From positions 1 to 45,413 of the forward strand of contig JBOFKD010000188.1 in assembly GCA_051657165.1 (NCBI GenBank): DNA of 45,413 nucleotides, given 5' to 3'. This document shows positions 32,943-41,470 of this stretch, piece after piece. A program made the position numbers and the translations under genes. Each line of letters begins with the position of its first letter. Position 1 is the first letter of the stretch. This DNA comes from UBA7332 sp051657165 (GTDB lineage Bacteria > Bacteroidota > Bacteroidia > Bacteroidales > UBA7332). The notes below the pieces were generated by a model, which had not been told where the DNA came from, did no database searches, and worked only from the letters and a program-made list of their open reading frames with translations.

Positions 32943-34817
32943 TTATCTCCCAAGAAGTATGAGTAAAATATTAATGTCACTAGGTGAAATCCCTGGTATG
33001 CGGCTTGCCTGAGCAATTGTTTCAGGATCTATAGCGCTTAGTTTTTGACGGGCCTCAGTTGACAGAGCCTGGATTGACTGATAGTCAAAACGTCCTTTGA
33101 TCTTAATATTCTCGAGACGATTTATTTTATCAGCAATCATTTTTTCCCGATCTATATAGCCACTATATTTCATAAGAATCTCAGCAGCCTCCATGATTTC
33201 CTCTTTTCTATTCGGTATCTTATCCAGTTCTTTTTGCAAAGCAGGTATGAGTGGAGCAAGATTCGTAAGATTCAATTGAGGTCTTAAGACTAAATCAAAC
33301 AGCTTGACACCTTGTTTAAGCGGAGAGGTTCCTAATGCCTCCAGACCTTCATTGATATATTGAGCACGAATCGAATAAAGCTTACAGAATTCTACGATTC
33401 TTTCAACATGTGCTTTCTTATCCAGAAGCAGATCATATCGCTCTCTGGTCGAAAGTCCCAGGTTGAATCCTTTTTCTGTCAGGCGCATATCTGCATCATC
33501 CTGTCTGAGAAGTATGCGATACTCGGCTCTTGAAGTAAACATGCGATATGGTTCGTCTACACCTTTTGTTACAAGATCGTCAATAAGCACACCAATGTAT
33601 GCCTCGTCTCTTCCTAAAATAAACGGAGCTTTCCCGGTTGCTTTAAGATGAGCATTGATCCCTGCGATGAGACCCTGACCTGCCGCCTCTTCATAACCGG
33701 TAGTCCCGTTGATCTGGCCGGCAAAAAACAGATTCTCTAATTTTTTTGTTTCAAGCGTGTGGTGTAATTGAGTCGGATCGAAGTAATCGTACTCAATTGC
33801 ATATCCCGGACGGTATATACGTATATTTCTGAATGCAGGTATCTCTTTAAGTGCACGTAGTTGTATATCTAGCGGCAGCGATGAAGAGAATCCGTTCAGG
33901 TAGTATTCCTGAGTAGTTTCACCTTCCGGTTCCAGAAATAACTGATGACGTGTTTTATCTGCAAATGTTACAATTTTCGTTTCGATACTTGGGCAATATC
34001 GCGGACCTATGCTTTGAATCTGTCCGTTATACAATGGAGAATCCGGTAGTCCGTCACGAAGTATTTCATGAACCTTCTCATTAGTATATACCATATAGCA
34101 TGGTAGTTGTTTTAATGGTCTCGGCTTGAAGTCAAGATATGAGAACTTGTGGAAGTCATCTTCTCCGCCATGTGGCTCACACAGACTAAAGTCAATGCTT
34201 CTTGCATCAATGCGTACAGGAGTCCCGGTTTTCATACGTCCAACCGTAAATCCGTATTCATCTAGTTGTTCGGATATTCCATATGATGCAGGTTCTGAGA
34301 TTCTTCCTCCTGCAAATTGAACGCGTCCTATGTGCATTAATCCGTTCAGGAAAGTTCCGTTAGTTAAGATAACGCATTTGGCATGCATCTCAACTTCCAT
34401 GTTTGTTTTAACACCAACAACTTTACCGTCTTCAATAATAAGTTTCGTTACTGAATCCTGCCAGATTTCCAGATTTGGCTGGTTTTCAATAATATCACGC
34501 CATAAGTTACTGAATTTTTCACGATCACTTTGTGCACGCGGACTCCACATCGCAGGACCTTTTGATTGATTCAGCATACGAAACTGGATTGCAGTCTGAT
34601 CAGTTACAATACCCATATATCCACCCAGGGCATCAATCTCACGGACTATTTGTCCTTTGGCGATACCTCCGACAGCCGGATTGCAACTCATTTGAGCAAT
34701 CTTGTTCATATCCATAGTAATAAGGAGAGTCTTAGATCCCATATTGGCTGCTGCGCAAGCTGCTTCACAGCCAGCATGTCCTGCTCCGACTACTATTACA
34801 TCGTAATTAAAATCCAT
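32943..34817 (-). CDS. mnmG: tRNA uridine-34 carboxymethylaminomethyl synthase subunit MnmG (GidA)
   Basis: A 624-residue FAD protein that, with the GTPase MnmE, installs the carboxymethylaminomethyl group on wobble uridine of several tRNAs. The FAD-binding Rossmann motif GAGHAG is at 11-16; the family signatures GGIAKGQIVREIDALGG (about 50-66), RMKTGTPVRID and AGQINGTTGYEEAA follow, and the C-terminal helical tRNA/MnmE-binding domain (about 555-624) is complete. mnmG lies next to oriC in many bacteria. Two possible minus-strand boxes lie upstream, TATCTTTG at 34889-34896 and TATATTTG at 34829-34836; the latter would leave a leader of only about eight bases. Confidence 0.97.
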   Translation of the reverse strand: MDFNYDVIVVGAGHAGCEAACAAANMGSKTLLITMDMNKIAQMSCNPAVGGIAKGQIVREIDALGGYMGIVTDQTAIQFRMLNQSKGPAMWSPRAQSDREKFSNLWRDIIENQPNLEIWQDSVTKLIIEDGKVVGVKTNMEVEMHAKCVILTNGTFLNGLMHIGRVQFAGGRISEPASYGISEQLDEYGFTVGRMKTGTPVRIDARSIDFSLCEPHGGEDDFHKFSYLDFKPRPLKQLPCYMVYTNEKVHEILRDGLPDSPLYNGQIQSIGPRYCPSIETKIVTFADKTRHQLFLEPEGETTQEYYLNGFSSSLPLDIQLRALKEIPAFRNIRIYRPGYAIEYDYFDPTQLHHTLETKKLENLFFAGQINGTTGYEEAAGQGLIAGINAHLKATGKAPFILGRDEAYIGVLIDDLVTKGVDEPYRMFTSRAEYRILLRQDDADMRLTEKGFNLGLSTRERYDLLLDKKAHVERIVEFCKLYSIRAQYINEGLEALGTSPLKQGVKLFDLVLRPQLNLTNLAPLIPALQKELDKIPNRKEEIMEAAEILMKYSGYIDREKMIADKINRLENIKIKGRFDYQSIQALSTEARQKLSAIDPETIAQASRIPGISPSDINILLILLGR

Positions 34818-34888
34818 TGTATATTTATCAAATATATTACGTTCAAATTATCGAAGGATGTATTTTTTGCAAATTCCATCCCAACTTG

Positions 34889-34896
34889 CAAAGATA
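34889..34896 (-). promoter_or_regulatory. Promoter -7 box of mnmG
   Basis: TATCTTTG on the minus strand fits TAnnTTTG with a leader of about 68 bases. A second match, TATATTTG at 34829-34836, lies closer to the start codon and would give a very short leader. Confidence 0.45.
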
Positions 34897-35006
34897 ACCC
34901 TTTTTCCTGTTTATCTGTTTACCGATAATCATAAAACCTAAACTTCAGATAGTTATCTTTTGTTATTATTCCTCCATTCATATGAATGAGTATTTCTTTA
35001 CGGCAT

Positions 35007-35035
35007 AAAAAAAGGATGCTTTATGCATCCTTTTT
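35007..35035 (-). terminator. Terminator overlapping the ybeY stop codon
   Basis: AAAGGATGC (35011-35019) pairs with GCATCCTTT (35025-35033) around a five-base loop that contains part of the ybeY stop codon (35021-35023). A runs on the left give the U tract on the minus strand. Confidence 0.82.
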
Positions 35036-35446
35036 ATTTCTTAGAGCGAGAGCTTCATTCTCTCTTCTTGTCATATCAGCCCGTTCTTCAGGCTCTTTGT
35101 CTTTTATTCCGCAAAGATGCAAAATGCCATGAATGATAATACGATGAAGTTCTTCGATATAGTCTGTTTTAAACTCTTCAGAATTACTCATAACCGTATC
35201 AACACTAATAAATATATCTCCGCCGATTTTGTTATTTTCAGTATAATCAAAAGTGATAATATCTGTATAGTAGTCGTGTTGCAGATACTCTCTGTTTATT
35301 TCCAGTATCTTTTCATCATTACAGAAGATGTATGAAATATTCCCTACTTTACGATCGTAAAGCGCTGCCACTTCTTTTATCCAGTTATTAACTTCCTGTT
35401 TTTTTATTGACGGCATTTCGCAGCCTTCATTGTAATATAATATCAT
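35021..35446 (-). CDS. ybeY: Endoribonuclease YbeY (16S rRNA maturation)
   Basis: A 141-residue zinc endoribonuclease involved in 16S rRNA 3'-end maturation and ribosome quality control. The metal motif reads HGILHLCGIKD: H106 and H110 are in place, while the position of the usual third histidine (H-x3-H-x5-H) is D116. From memory this Asp variant is usual in Bacteroidetes YbeY, so it is not taken as inactivation. The catalytic arginine region (NREYLQHDYYTDIITF) is intact. The start lies 14 bases after the stop of the SpmAB gene, so the two form an operon ending in the terminator at 35011-35033. Confidence 0.93.
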   Translation of the reverse strand: MILYYNEGCEMPSIKKQEVNNWIKEVAALYDRKVGNISYIFCNDEKILEINREYLQHDYYTDIITFDYTENNKIGGDIFISVDTVMSNSEEFKTDYIEELHRIIIHGILHLCGIKDKEPEERADMTRRENEALALRNKKDA

Positions 35447-35460
35447 GTGTCTATTTTGTT

Positions 35461-36693
35461 TTAATGAAAAAATAAATATGAGATACCAATTGCTGCAATT
35501 ATACCGATTGCATCTGCTAAAAGTCCGGCACTAAGTGCATAACGTGTATTTTTGATACCAACACTACCGAAATATACTGCTAATATATAAAATGTAGTAT
35601 CTGTTGATCCCTGGATGACTGAGCACATACGACCAATAAACGAATCAGCTCCAAAAGTATTTATGGCATCGACCATTAAACCTCTTGCTCCGCTTCCGCT
35701 CAAAGGTTTCATTAATGCGGTTGGTAAGGCCTCAACAAACTCGCTGTTCCAGCCGAAGTAATCGAATCCGGATTTTATTCCGCCGATTAACAAGTCCATT
35801 GCTCCCGAAGCTCTGAATATTGCAATACCCACCAGGATTGCAATCAGATATGGAATTATCATTACCGCAGTCTTAAATCCTTCTTTGGCACCTTCCACAA
35901 ATGATTCATATACATTAATCTTTTTCTTAATGCCGGCAGTAATGAATCCGACGATTATAGAGAATAATATGAAATTCGCAAACAGTGTTGAATATCTCGA
36001 GACGGTTTCGTTGTCCATTTGTGAAAATGAATAGATCACAAAGGCAATGAATGCGATGAAAGCTCCGAAGAATAACAAAAGCTCTTTCTGAAACAGATTT
36101 ATCTTTTGCTTGATACATACCCAGGCTACACCACCTATTGTTGAGCATAATGTTGCTAAAAGGATAGGCAAAAATACATCGGACGGGTGTGTTGCACCCA
36201 GCTGCGAGCGGTATACCATTACTCCAATAGGAACAAGCGTCAGACCTGAAGTGTTCAGTACCAGGAACATAATCATTGGATTCGTAGCCTTTTCCTTATC
36301 CGGATTGATAGATTGCATCTCCTGCATCGCTTTTAGTCCGAGAGGTGTTGCCGCATTGTCTAATCCGAGCATGTTGGCTGACAGATTCATAAATATAGAA
36401 CCTCCCGCCGGATGATCTTTCGGCAAATCCGGGAAAAGCTTACTGAATACCGGGCTCAGAAGTTTCGAAAAGAATGTGATTACACCTGCTTTTTCTCCTA
36501 TTTTCATTAGTCCAAGCCACAAAGATAATACGCCGGTAAGTCCTAATGATATCTCGAAGGCTAGTTTCGCAGAAGTAAATGATGATTCTATAATATCGGA
36601 ATAAACAGTTACATCACCCCAGAATATAAGTTTTATACCTGCAATGATAAATGCTATAAGGAAAAAAGCAGCCCATATATAGTTTAATACCAT
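35461..36693 (-). CDS. Fused SpmA-SpmB nucleoside-recognition (Gate) membrane protein
   Basis: A 410-residue polytopic membrane protein made of two Gate-family halves. The first half (about 1-200) resembles SpmA, with the conserved NLSANMLGLDNAATPLG loop; the second half (about 210-410) resembles SpmB, with ALPTALMKPLSGSGARGLM and VIQGSTDTTFYILAVYFGS. In Bacillus the two are separate proteins needed for spore-core dehydration. Fused versions occur in non-sporulating bacteria, where the role is unknown; transport of a nucleoside or other small molecule is a guess from the domain name. About nine to ten membrane segments are visible. It heads an operon with ybeY and has its own promoter at 36744-36772. 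Confidence 0.9.
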   Translation of the reverse strand: MVLNYIWAAFFLIAFIIAGIKLIFWGDVTVYSDIIESSFTSAKLAFEISLGLTGVLSLWLGLMKIGEKAGVITFFSKLLSPVFSKLFPDLPKDHPAGGSIFMNLSANMLGLDNAATPLGLKAMQEMQSINPDKEKATNPMIMFLVLNTSGLTLVPIGVMVYRSQLGATHPSDVFLPILLATLCSTIGGVAWVCIKQKINLFQKELLLFFGAFIAFIAFVIYSFSQMDNETVSRYSTLFANFILFSIIVGFITAGIKKKINVYESFVEGAKEGFKTAVMIIPYLIAILVGIAIFRASGAMDLLIGGIKSGFDYFGWNSEFVEALPTALMKPLSGSGARGLMVDAINTFGADSFIGRMCSVIQGSTDTTFYILAVYFGSVGIKNTRYALSAGLLADAIGIIAAIGISYLFFH

Positions 36694-36743
36694 AGTGTTT
36701 CTGTTTTAAAATACTGTTGAAAAGAAAACATAACAGTTCTCAG

Positions 36744-36772
36744 CAAAGATATTAAAAAAGCCTTCACGCAAA
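36744..36772 (-). promoter_or_regulatory. Promoter of the spmAB-ybeY operon
   Basis: TATCTTTG (36744-36751, minus strand) fits the -7 consensus and TTTG (36769-36772) lies 17 bases upstream, inside the loop of the pncB terminator. The leader would be about 47 bases. Confidence 0.5.
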
Positions 36773-36786
36773 AGTGTGAAGGCTTT
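36754..36786 (-). terminator. Terminator of pncB
   Basis: A perfect 11-bp stem (36757-36767 with 36776-36786) with an 8-base loop lies three bases past the pncB stop codon; the A run at 36754-36759 gives the U tract on the minus strand. Confidence 0.85.
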
Positions 36787-36789
36787 ATT

Positions 36790-37950
36790 TTATATTTTGA
36801 TGGTGCGCAGACATAAATCTATTTCCTCCGGATCGCCCGAGTACTTGCCCACACAATCAGAAAGTTTTACAACCGGAACCGGAGTGTCGTAACCTTCGGG
36901 TTGAACCTGCATTAGTTTAATAACCATGTTCAGAGGTTTGACACCAACATCATTCGTCAGGTTTGTCCCTATTCCATAAACATCACGGATTTTCCCCTGA
37001 GTGAACGCTTTTATTTTTCTTACACGTTCTACATCCAGAGAATCGCTGTATACGATTGTTTTGGTACGTGCATCAATACCTAACTCCTTATATCTGTCCA
37101 GTGCTTTCTGAGTAAATTCGATCGGATCTCCGCTGTCCCATCTGAGTCCGTCAAATAATTTAGCGAATTTACGGTCAAAGAATCTGAAAAAGTTATCAGT
37201 CGTAAACGTATCACAAAGGGCAATTCCTAAAGCTCCGTTATACACATGAGTCCAGTTTTCCATCCCCATACGGTTAGCCATTCTGTAACCGTAATGAGCT
37301 CCGTGATACATAAACCATTCATGCGGATGAGTTCCGATGATCATGGTATTGTATTTCATTGCCAGAAAAACATTACTGGTTCCGATAAAACATTTCCCCG
37401 CATGCTCCTGAAGTATTTTGATTACCTGATCATGTACATCAAAAGAGAATCTTCTTCTGGTTCCGAATTCAGAGAAATGTGCATCTATAGCCTTCAGCGA
37501 GGAAGCTTTACGGATAGCTCTCTCAATCCATCCCTCACTTTCATGCTGATCGGTCATTTTATAGTATAATTCTGATATAATAGACATTAGAGGAACTTCC
37601 CATAGTACAGTTCTGTACCACAGTCCTTCAATCGTAACATCAAGATCACCTCCGTTCTGAGTGATTTTTACTTCATCCGGATTAAATCTATACCCTTTTA
37701 GTAAATCTATGAAAGGAGGAGTGAAGAAATAACAGCGTTTACGAATAAATTCTTCTTCTTCTTTTGTCAGATAAAGACTTGTCATTTTTTCGACTTCTTT
37801 ACGCATTTCTTCTGCAAAGCCTTCCGGGAAGGATGTGCCTCCGCGATTTGTAAATTTATACTGAACGCGTGCAGTCGGGAACAACTGCTGAATCGCATTC
37901 ATGGTCGTGTATTTATACAAATCGTTATCAGTAAAAGCCTGAATAATCAT
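36790..37950 (-). CDS. pncB: Nicotinate phosphoribosyltransferase
   Basis: A 386-residue enzyme that joins nicotinate to PRPP with ATP, giving nicotinate mononucleotide in the Preiss-Handler route to NAD. Visible signatures are TDNDLYKYTTM at 7-17, EFGTRRRFS (161-169), GTSNV (190-194) and GTHPHEW (206-212), in which H208 is the expected phosphorylated histidine, then WDSGDP and the phosphate-binding GIGTNLTND. The length is that of the bacterial PncB group. It starts only six bases after the stop of a nicotinamidase-like hydrolase, so the pair can convert nicotinamide to nicotinate mononucleotide in two steps. Confidence 0.96.
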   Translation of the reverse strand: MIIQAFTDNDLYKYTTMNAIQQLFPTARVQYKFTNRGGTSFPEGFAEEMRKEVEKMTSLYLTKEEEEFIRKRCYFFTPPFIDLLKGYRFNPDEVKITQNGGDLDVTIEGLWYRTVLWEVPLMSIISELYYKMTDQHESEGWIERAIRKASSLKAIDAHFSEFGTRRRFSFDVHDQVIKILQEHAGKCFIGTSNVFLAMKYNTMIIGTHPHEWFMYHGAHYGYRMANRMGMENWTHVYNGALGIALCDTFTTDNFFRFFDRKFAKLFDGLRWDSGDPIEFTQKALDRYKELGIDARTKTIVYSDSLDVERVRKIKAFTQGKIRDVYGIGTNLTNDVGVKPLNMVIKLMQVQPEGYDTPVPVVKLSDCVGKYSGDPEEIDLCLRTIKI

Positions 37951-37956
37951 AAGTTT

Positions 37957-38757
37957 CTAATTTATTTCTACAGATTTGGCAATTCGTGCACCTTGTTTGA
38001 CCGCATCGTTCAAAACAGGAGTTGCATGTCCCTCAAAGCCGGCTACATCACTCATACAATCTTCCAGAATGACAATTTTAGTAGCTAATCCGTTTATTTC
38101 TAACATTTGTTTTAGAGTTGTAGCAACACAGTGGCTTTTAGCCTCTCCTGCTACATATATAACATCAAACGCCTTTAGTCGTTCGATAAGTTCCTGATTT
38201 AGATGGGTTCCCTTCTCACTTTCAACGATAATGTTGGCTCTGAGCGCACCAAAGTGTTCTGTATAAGGATATTCACCCTTTCTGAATAACTCAAAATAGT
38301 GTCCTCCGCGTGCCCATTCTTCCACAGCAGACATTAATTCATCCACAATAGCTTCACCCTTACTTCCGGTTATACAGTGTTCGGGCCAGATTACATGTAC
38401 AAAGTTTCCTTCTTTTTCCAGTGCATCAATATAATATTGTGCCCATTCCTGATGTTCCGGATTTTTACTTGCCCAGATTTTATTCTTTACATCCTCAGAT
38501 GATATGAGAGTAAACGGGGCAGGAGATTCGCCTTTCTGATCTGTCCAGAAGCAAGCATGCGCAATATCGTTTACCTGATGACTATCCTGAGTCAGTATAA
38601 TTGCATCCAGAGAGTTGCCTTTTCTTTTTATAAACGTAGCAAGTCTTTCCACGTCTGTCATTGCATTCGGGACACTTAACTTGCCTGTTGGTAAGCAAAA
38701 GTCATTCTGCATATCAACTACGAATAGTAGTTCTCTGTTATTTATTGAGTTGCTCAT
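37957..38757 (-). CDS. Isochorismatase-family cysteine hydrolase, nicotinamidase-like
   Basis: A 266-residue cytoplasmic cysteine hydrolase. The triad is D15 in FVVDMQNDF, K160 in FRKGEYP and C210 in AKSHCVATT; metal ligands D58, H60 and probably H67 lie in TQDSHQVNDIAHACFW, and WPEHCITGS resembles the WPDHC block of nicotinamidases. At 266 residues it is longer than PncA (about 180-215) because of an insertion around 72-105, so another amide substrate is possible, but its position six bases before pncB favours nicotinamide. The longest frame begins with TTG at 38820; ATG 38757, just before the conserved core, is chosen. A -7 box is at 38873-38880. Confidence 0.85.
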   Translation of the reverse strand: MSNSINNRELLFVVDMQNDFCLPTGKLSVPNAMTDVERLATFIKRKGNSLDAIILTQDSHQVNDIAHACFWTDQKGESPAPFTLISSEDVKNKIWASKNPEHQEWAQYYIDALEKEGNFVHVIWPEHCITGSKGEAIVDELMSAVEEWARGGHYFELFRKGEYPYTEHFGALRANIIVESEKGTHLNQELIERLKAFDVIYVAGEAKSHCVATTLKQMLEINGLATKIVILEDCMSDVAGFEGHATPVLNDAVKQGARIAKSVEIN

Positions 38758-39015
38758 GTGCTTATTTATTACTGTTTTTCTGTATGAAATCCTTTCGTAA
38801 ACGAGCTGTAAGTTGCTCAAAATTAATAATAGCGTTTAGTATTTCATACTGCTTATTAATGAGATTGGCCTGCAAAAATATAAAAACATCATCTTGAAAT
38901 CTATTTTTTGTATTATTCTCCGGTTGCTTTTAACTTTTTAATGCAATCCGTATTTCGGATTTCAGGAAACAATAGAGTCTAAATGAAATTTATATGACTT
39001 TAAAAGTCTCTTTTG
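38758..39015. other. Divergent intergenic region between the pncB operon and asnA
   Basis: No gene is seen. On the minus strand TATTTTTG (38873-38880) is a possible -7 box of the nicotinamidase-like gene with a leader of about 110 bases, in which no known riboswitch is recognised. The rest is AT-rich without repeats or stable hairpins that I can see. Confidence 0.5.
38873..38880 (-). promoter_or_regulatory. Promoter -7 box of the nicotinamidase-like gene and pncB
   Basis: TATTTTTG on the minus strand fits TAnnTTTG; no convincing -33 element is present. The leader to ATG 38757 would be about 110 bases. Confidence 0.4.
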
Positions 39016-39048
39016 TTTGTCTTTGTGTAAATAAAAGGTTTATATTTG
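39016..39048 (+). promoter_or_regulatory. Promoter of asnA
   Basis: TATATTTG (39041-39048) with TTTG (39016-39019) 21 bases upstream match both Bacteroidetes promoter elements. The leader to the ATG at 39146 would be about 94 bases. Confidence 0.65.
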
Positions 39049-39145
39049 TAGCAAATAGATATTTCTGAGTGGATTTATCTCGTTTAACTGTTTATGATAT
39101 GCCTTTATTTTTTGACTATATGTAAAATATAAAAATATTCTTGCT

Positions 39146-40180
39146 ATGGCTTTATTTCTTCCAACTGATTATCGCCCGACGATGGTTCCCGAAACAATGG
39201 AACAGGCGATTAAATTCATAAAAGATACTTTTCAGACACAACTGTCGAAAGAACTATGTTTACGGAGAGTAACTGCTCCTCTTTTTGTTTTATCTGGTAC
39301 TGGGTTAAATGATGATTTGAATGGAAGCGAAAGAGCTGTAACTTTTCCGGTTAAACATTTAGGAGATCAGCGGGCAGAGGTTGTTCATTCACTGGCTAAA
39401 TGGAAGCGGGTGAAACTTGGTTCTTACCGTATTGCTCCGGGATATGGTTTGTATACCGATATGAATGCAATCCGGGCAGACGAAGAGCTGGACAATATTC
39501 ACTCTTTATATGTAGATCAGTGGGATTGGGAAAGAACAATCACAGAGGATGAACGTAACTTATCCTTTCTGAAGAATATTGTTGATAAGATTTTCCGGAC
39601 GTTGAAGTTTGTAGAGAACGGTGTATACGAGAAATATCCGCATATCACACCAACTCTTCCGGAGAATATCACTTATATCCATAGCGAAGAGTTACTTCAG
39701 CTATATCCGGATCTTACTCCTAAAGAAAGAGAATACGAGATAACTAAAAAATATGGGGCTGTATTCCTGATGGGCATCGGCGGTGCTCTTTCGAATGGTG
39801 AGCCACATGATGGACGTGCTCCTGACTATGATGACTGGACAACGATGAATGAAGATGGCTTTTTGGGACTGAATGGCGATATCCTGCTTTGGAACCCAAT
39901 TCTTGAAAATTCATTCGAAATCTCATCTATGGGAATCCGGGTTGATAAAGAGGCTTTGATGAAGCAGCTTGAAATCAAGGATGCTTTAGACAGAGTCAGT
40001 CTTACTTTTCACCGCAAATTATTGCAGGATCGTATTCCTTTGTCAATAGGGGGTGGAATTGGTCAGTCCAGATTATGTATGTATTTTCTTCGTTGTGCAC
40101 ATATCGGAGAAGTTCAATCTTCTATATGGGGAGATGAAATGATTGATGAGTGTGCAGCTTACAATATCTTTTTGAAATAA
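39146..40180 (+). CDS. asnA: Aspartate--ammonia ligase (asparagine synthetase A)
   Basis: A 344-residue class II aminoacyl-tRNA-synthetase-like enzyme that makes asparagine from aspartate, ammonia and ATP in the cytoplasm, independent of glutamine. Conserved blocks are the N-terminal ETMEQAIKFIKDTFQ, the aspartate/ATP region VHSLAKWKRVKL (about 81-92), the YVDQWDWE motif, FLMGIGGALSNGEPHDGRAPDYDDW (about 209-233) and the C-terminal SIGGGIGQSRLCM motif 3. The length is that of bacterial AsnA. It is a single gene with a good promoter and a terminator shared with the convergent ychF. It complements the ammonia assimilation by gdhA seen at the left end, though nothing ties their control together. 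Confidence 0.96.
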   Translation: MALFLPTDYRPTMVPETMEQAIKFIKDTFQTQLSKELCLRRVTAPLFVLSGTGLNDDLNGSERAVTFPVKHLGDQRAEVVHSLAKWKRVKLGSYRIAPGYGLYTDMNAIRADEELDNIHSLYVDQWDWERTITEDERNLSFLKNIVDKIFRTLKFVENGVYEKYPHITPTLPENITYIHSEELLQLYPDLTPKEREYEITKKYGAVFLMGIGGALSNGEPHDGRAPDYDDWTTMNEDGFLGLNGDILLWNPILENSFEISSMGIRVDKEALMKQLEIKDALDRVSLTFHRKLLQDRIPLSIGGGIGQSRLCMYFLRCAHIGEVQSSIWGDEMIDECAAYNIFLK

Positions 40181-40215
40181 TAGTAGTAACACTATATTTG
40201 TTTTGTAGATGGTAG

Positions 40216-40248
40216 AAAGGGAGATCCTCGTTAGAGAATCTCCCTTTT
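40216..40248. terminator. Terminator between asnA and ychF
   Basis: A 10-bp stem (40216-40225 with 40238-40247) extended by CTC/GAG around a GTTA loop, with T residues at its right end. It serves asnA and, on the other strand, probably ychF. Confidence 0.82.
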
Positions 40249-40272
40249 AATATATATCTGAAGATGTATTTC

Positions 40273-41376
40273 TTAAACGTTGAAACGGAAGTGCATGATA
40301 TCACCATCCTGAGCAACATACTCTTTACCTTCCACACTCATTTTACCAGCTTCTTTACAAGCTGCTTCAGAACCGTAAGTGATGAAGTCTTCGTATTTGA
40401 TTACTTCTGCACGGATAAATCCTTTTTCGAAGTCTGTGTGGATAACACCCGCACACTGAGGAGCTTTACTTCCGCGAAGGAATGTCCATGCACGAACTTC
40501 CTGTACACCGGCAGTGAAATAAGTATCCAGGTTCAGAAGCTTGTAAGCCGAACGGATCAGACGACCTACTCCTGATTCTTCCAGTCCGATTTCTTCCAGG
40601 AACATCTGGCGTTCTTCGTAAGTCTCGAATTCAGCAATTTCCGATTCGATCTTAACAGCAAGAACTAAAATATCTGCGTTCTCATCTTTCGTTGCTTCGC
40701 GAACCATTTCTACATATTTGTTTCCGTTTACGGCGCTTGCTTCGTCTACGTTACATACATATAATACAGGTTTGCTTGTAAGAAGGAACAACTCTTTCGC
40801 AAATTTAATCTCGTCTTTACTTTCAAACACAACAGTGCGGGCAGCCTTACCTTGCTCTAATGCTTCTTTGATCTGAACCAAAACACCATAAGCTAGTTTT
40901 GCATTCTTGTCACCACCTGTTTGTGCCTGTTTCTGAACTTTAGAAATTCTTGATTCTACAGTTTCAAGGTCTTTTAATAGAAGTTCAGCATCGATAATTT
41001 CTTTATCTCTTACCGGATTAACCGAACCGTCCACGTGCGTTACGTTCTCATCATCGAAACAGCGAAGTACGTGTAGGATTGCATCAGTTTCACGAATGTT
41101 GGCAAGGAATTTATTTCCTAATCCTTCTCCTTTACTTGCACCTTTTACCAAACCTGCGATATCAACGATCTCAACTGTTGTAGGCACAATTCTTTGTGGA
41201 TGGATTAGTTCAGCTAATTTATTCAAACGTTCATCCGGTACAGTAATCACACCTACGTTTGGTTCGATTGTACAGAAAGGGAAGTTTGCTGCTTGCGCTT
41301 TTGCATTCGATAAGCAATTGAAAAGAGTTGATTTACCAACATTTGGTAAACCGACAATACCACATTGTAATGCCAT
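40273..41376 (-). CDS. ychF: Redox-regulated ATPase YchF (OLA1 family)
   Basis: A 367-residue Obg-related P-loop protein that prefers ATP over GTP and binds ribosomes; it is linked to stress responses in other bacteria. The start MALQCGIVGLPNVGKST contains the G1 loop (9-17), DIAGL (72-76) is G3, and the G4 position reads NVDE instead of the GTPase NKxD, which explains ATP use. A coiled-coil insertion follows G3 and a TGS domain (about 280-365) ends the protein. The frame runs upstream to 41565, adding 63 residues, but the conserved N-terminus and a TACCTTTG promoter box inside the extension show that ATG 41376 is right. Single gene, convergent with asnA. Confidence 0.96.
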   Translation of the reverse strand: MALQCGIVGLPNVGKSTLFNCLSNAKAQAANFPFCTIEPNVGVITVPDERLNKLAELIHPQRIVPTTVEIVDIAGLVKGASKGEGLGNKFLANIRETDAILHVLRCFDDENVTHVDGSVNPVRDKEIIDAELLLKDLETVESRISKVQKQAQTGGDKNAKLAYGVLVQIKEALEQGKAARTVVFESKDEIKFAKELFLLTSKPVLYVCNVDEASAVNGNKYVEMVREATKDENADILVLAVKIESEIAEFETYEERQMFLEEIGLEESGVGRLIRSAYKLLNLDTYFTAGVQEVRAWTFLRGSKAPQCAGVIHTDFEKGFIRAEVIKYEDFITYGSEAACKEAGKMSVEGKEYVAQDGDIMHFRFNV

Positions 41377-41438
41377 TAATCGTATTTTTTTAGTATAAAT
41401 ATAATCTAATCGTATCGTGCTTTTGTCTAAAAGCGGTG

Positions 41439-41470
41439 CAAAGGTAGCAAATTGCGTAATAATAAACAAC
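41439..41470 (-). promoter_or_regulatory. Promoter of ychF
   Basis: TACCTTTG (41439-41446, minus strand) is a textbook -7 box, with GTTG (41467-41470) 20 bases upstream as a three-of-four -33 element. The leader is about 58 bases. The box lies inside the spurious upstream extension of the ychF frame. Confidence 0.65.

Noticed and set aside
38758..38820. 21-residue extension of the nicotinamidase-like gene from a TTG
   Set aside because: The conserved core begins just after ATG 38757 and the extension has a rare start codon and no family support.
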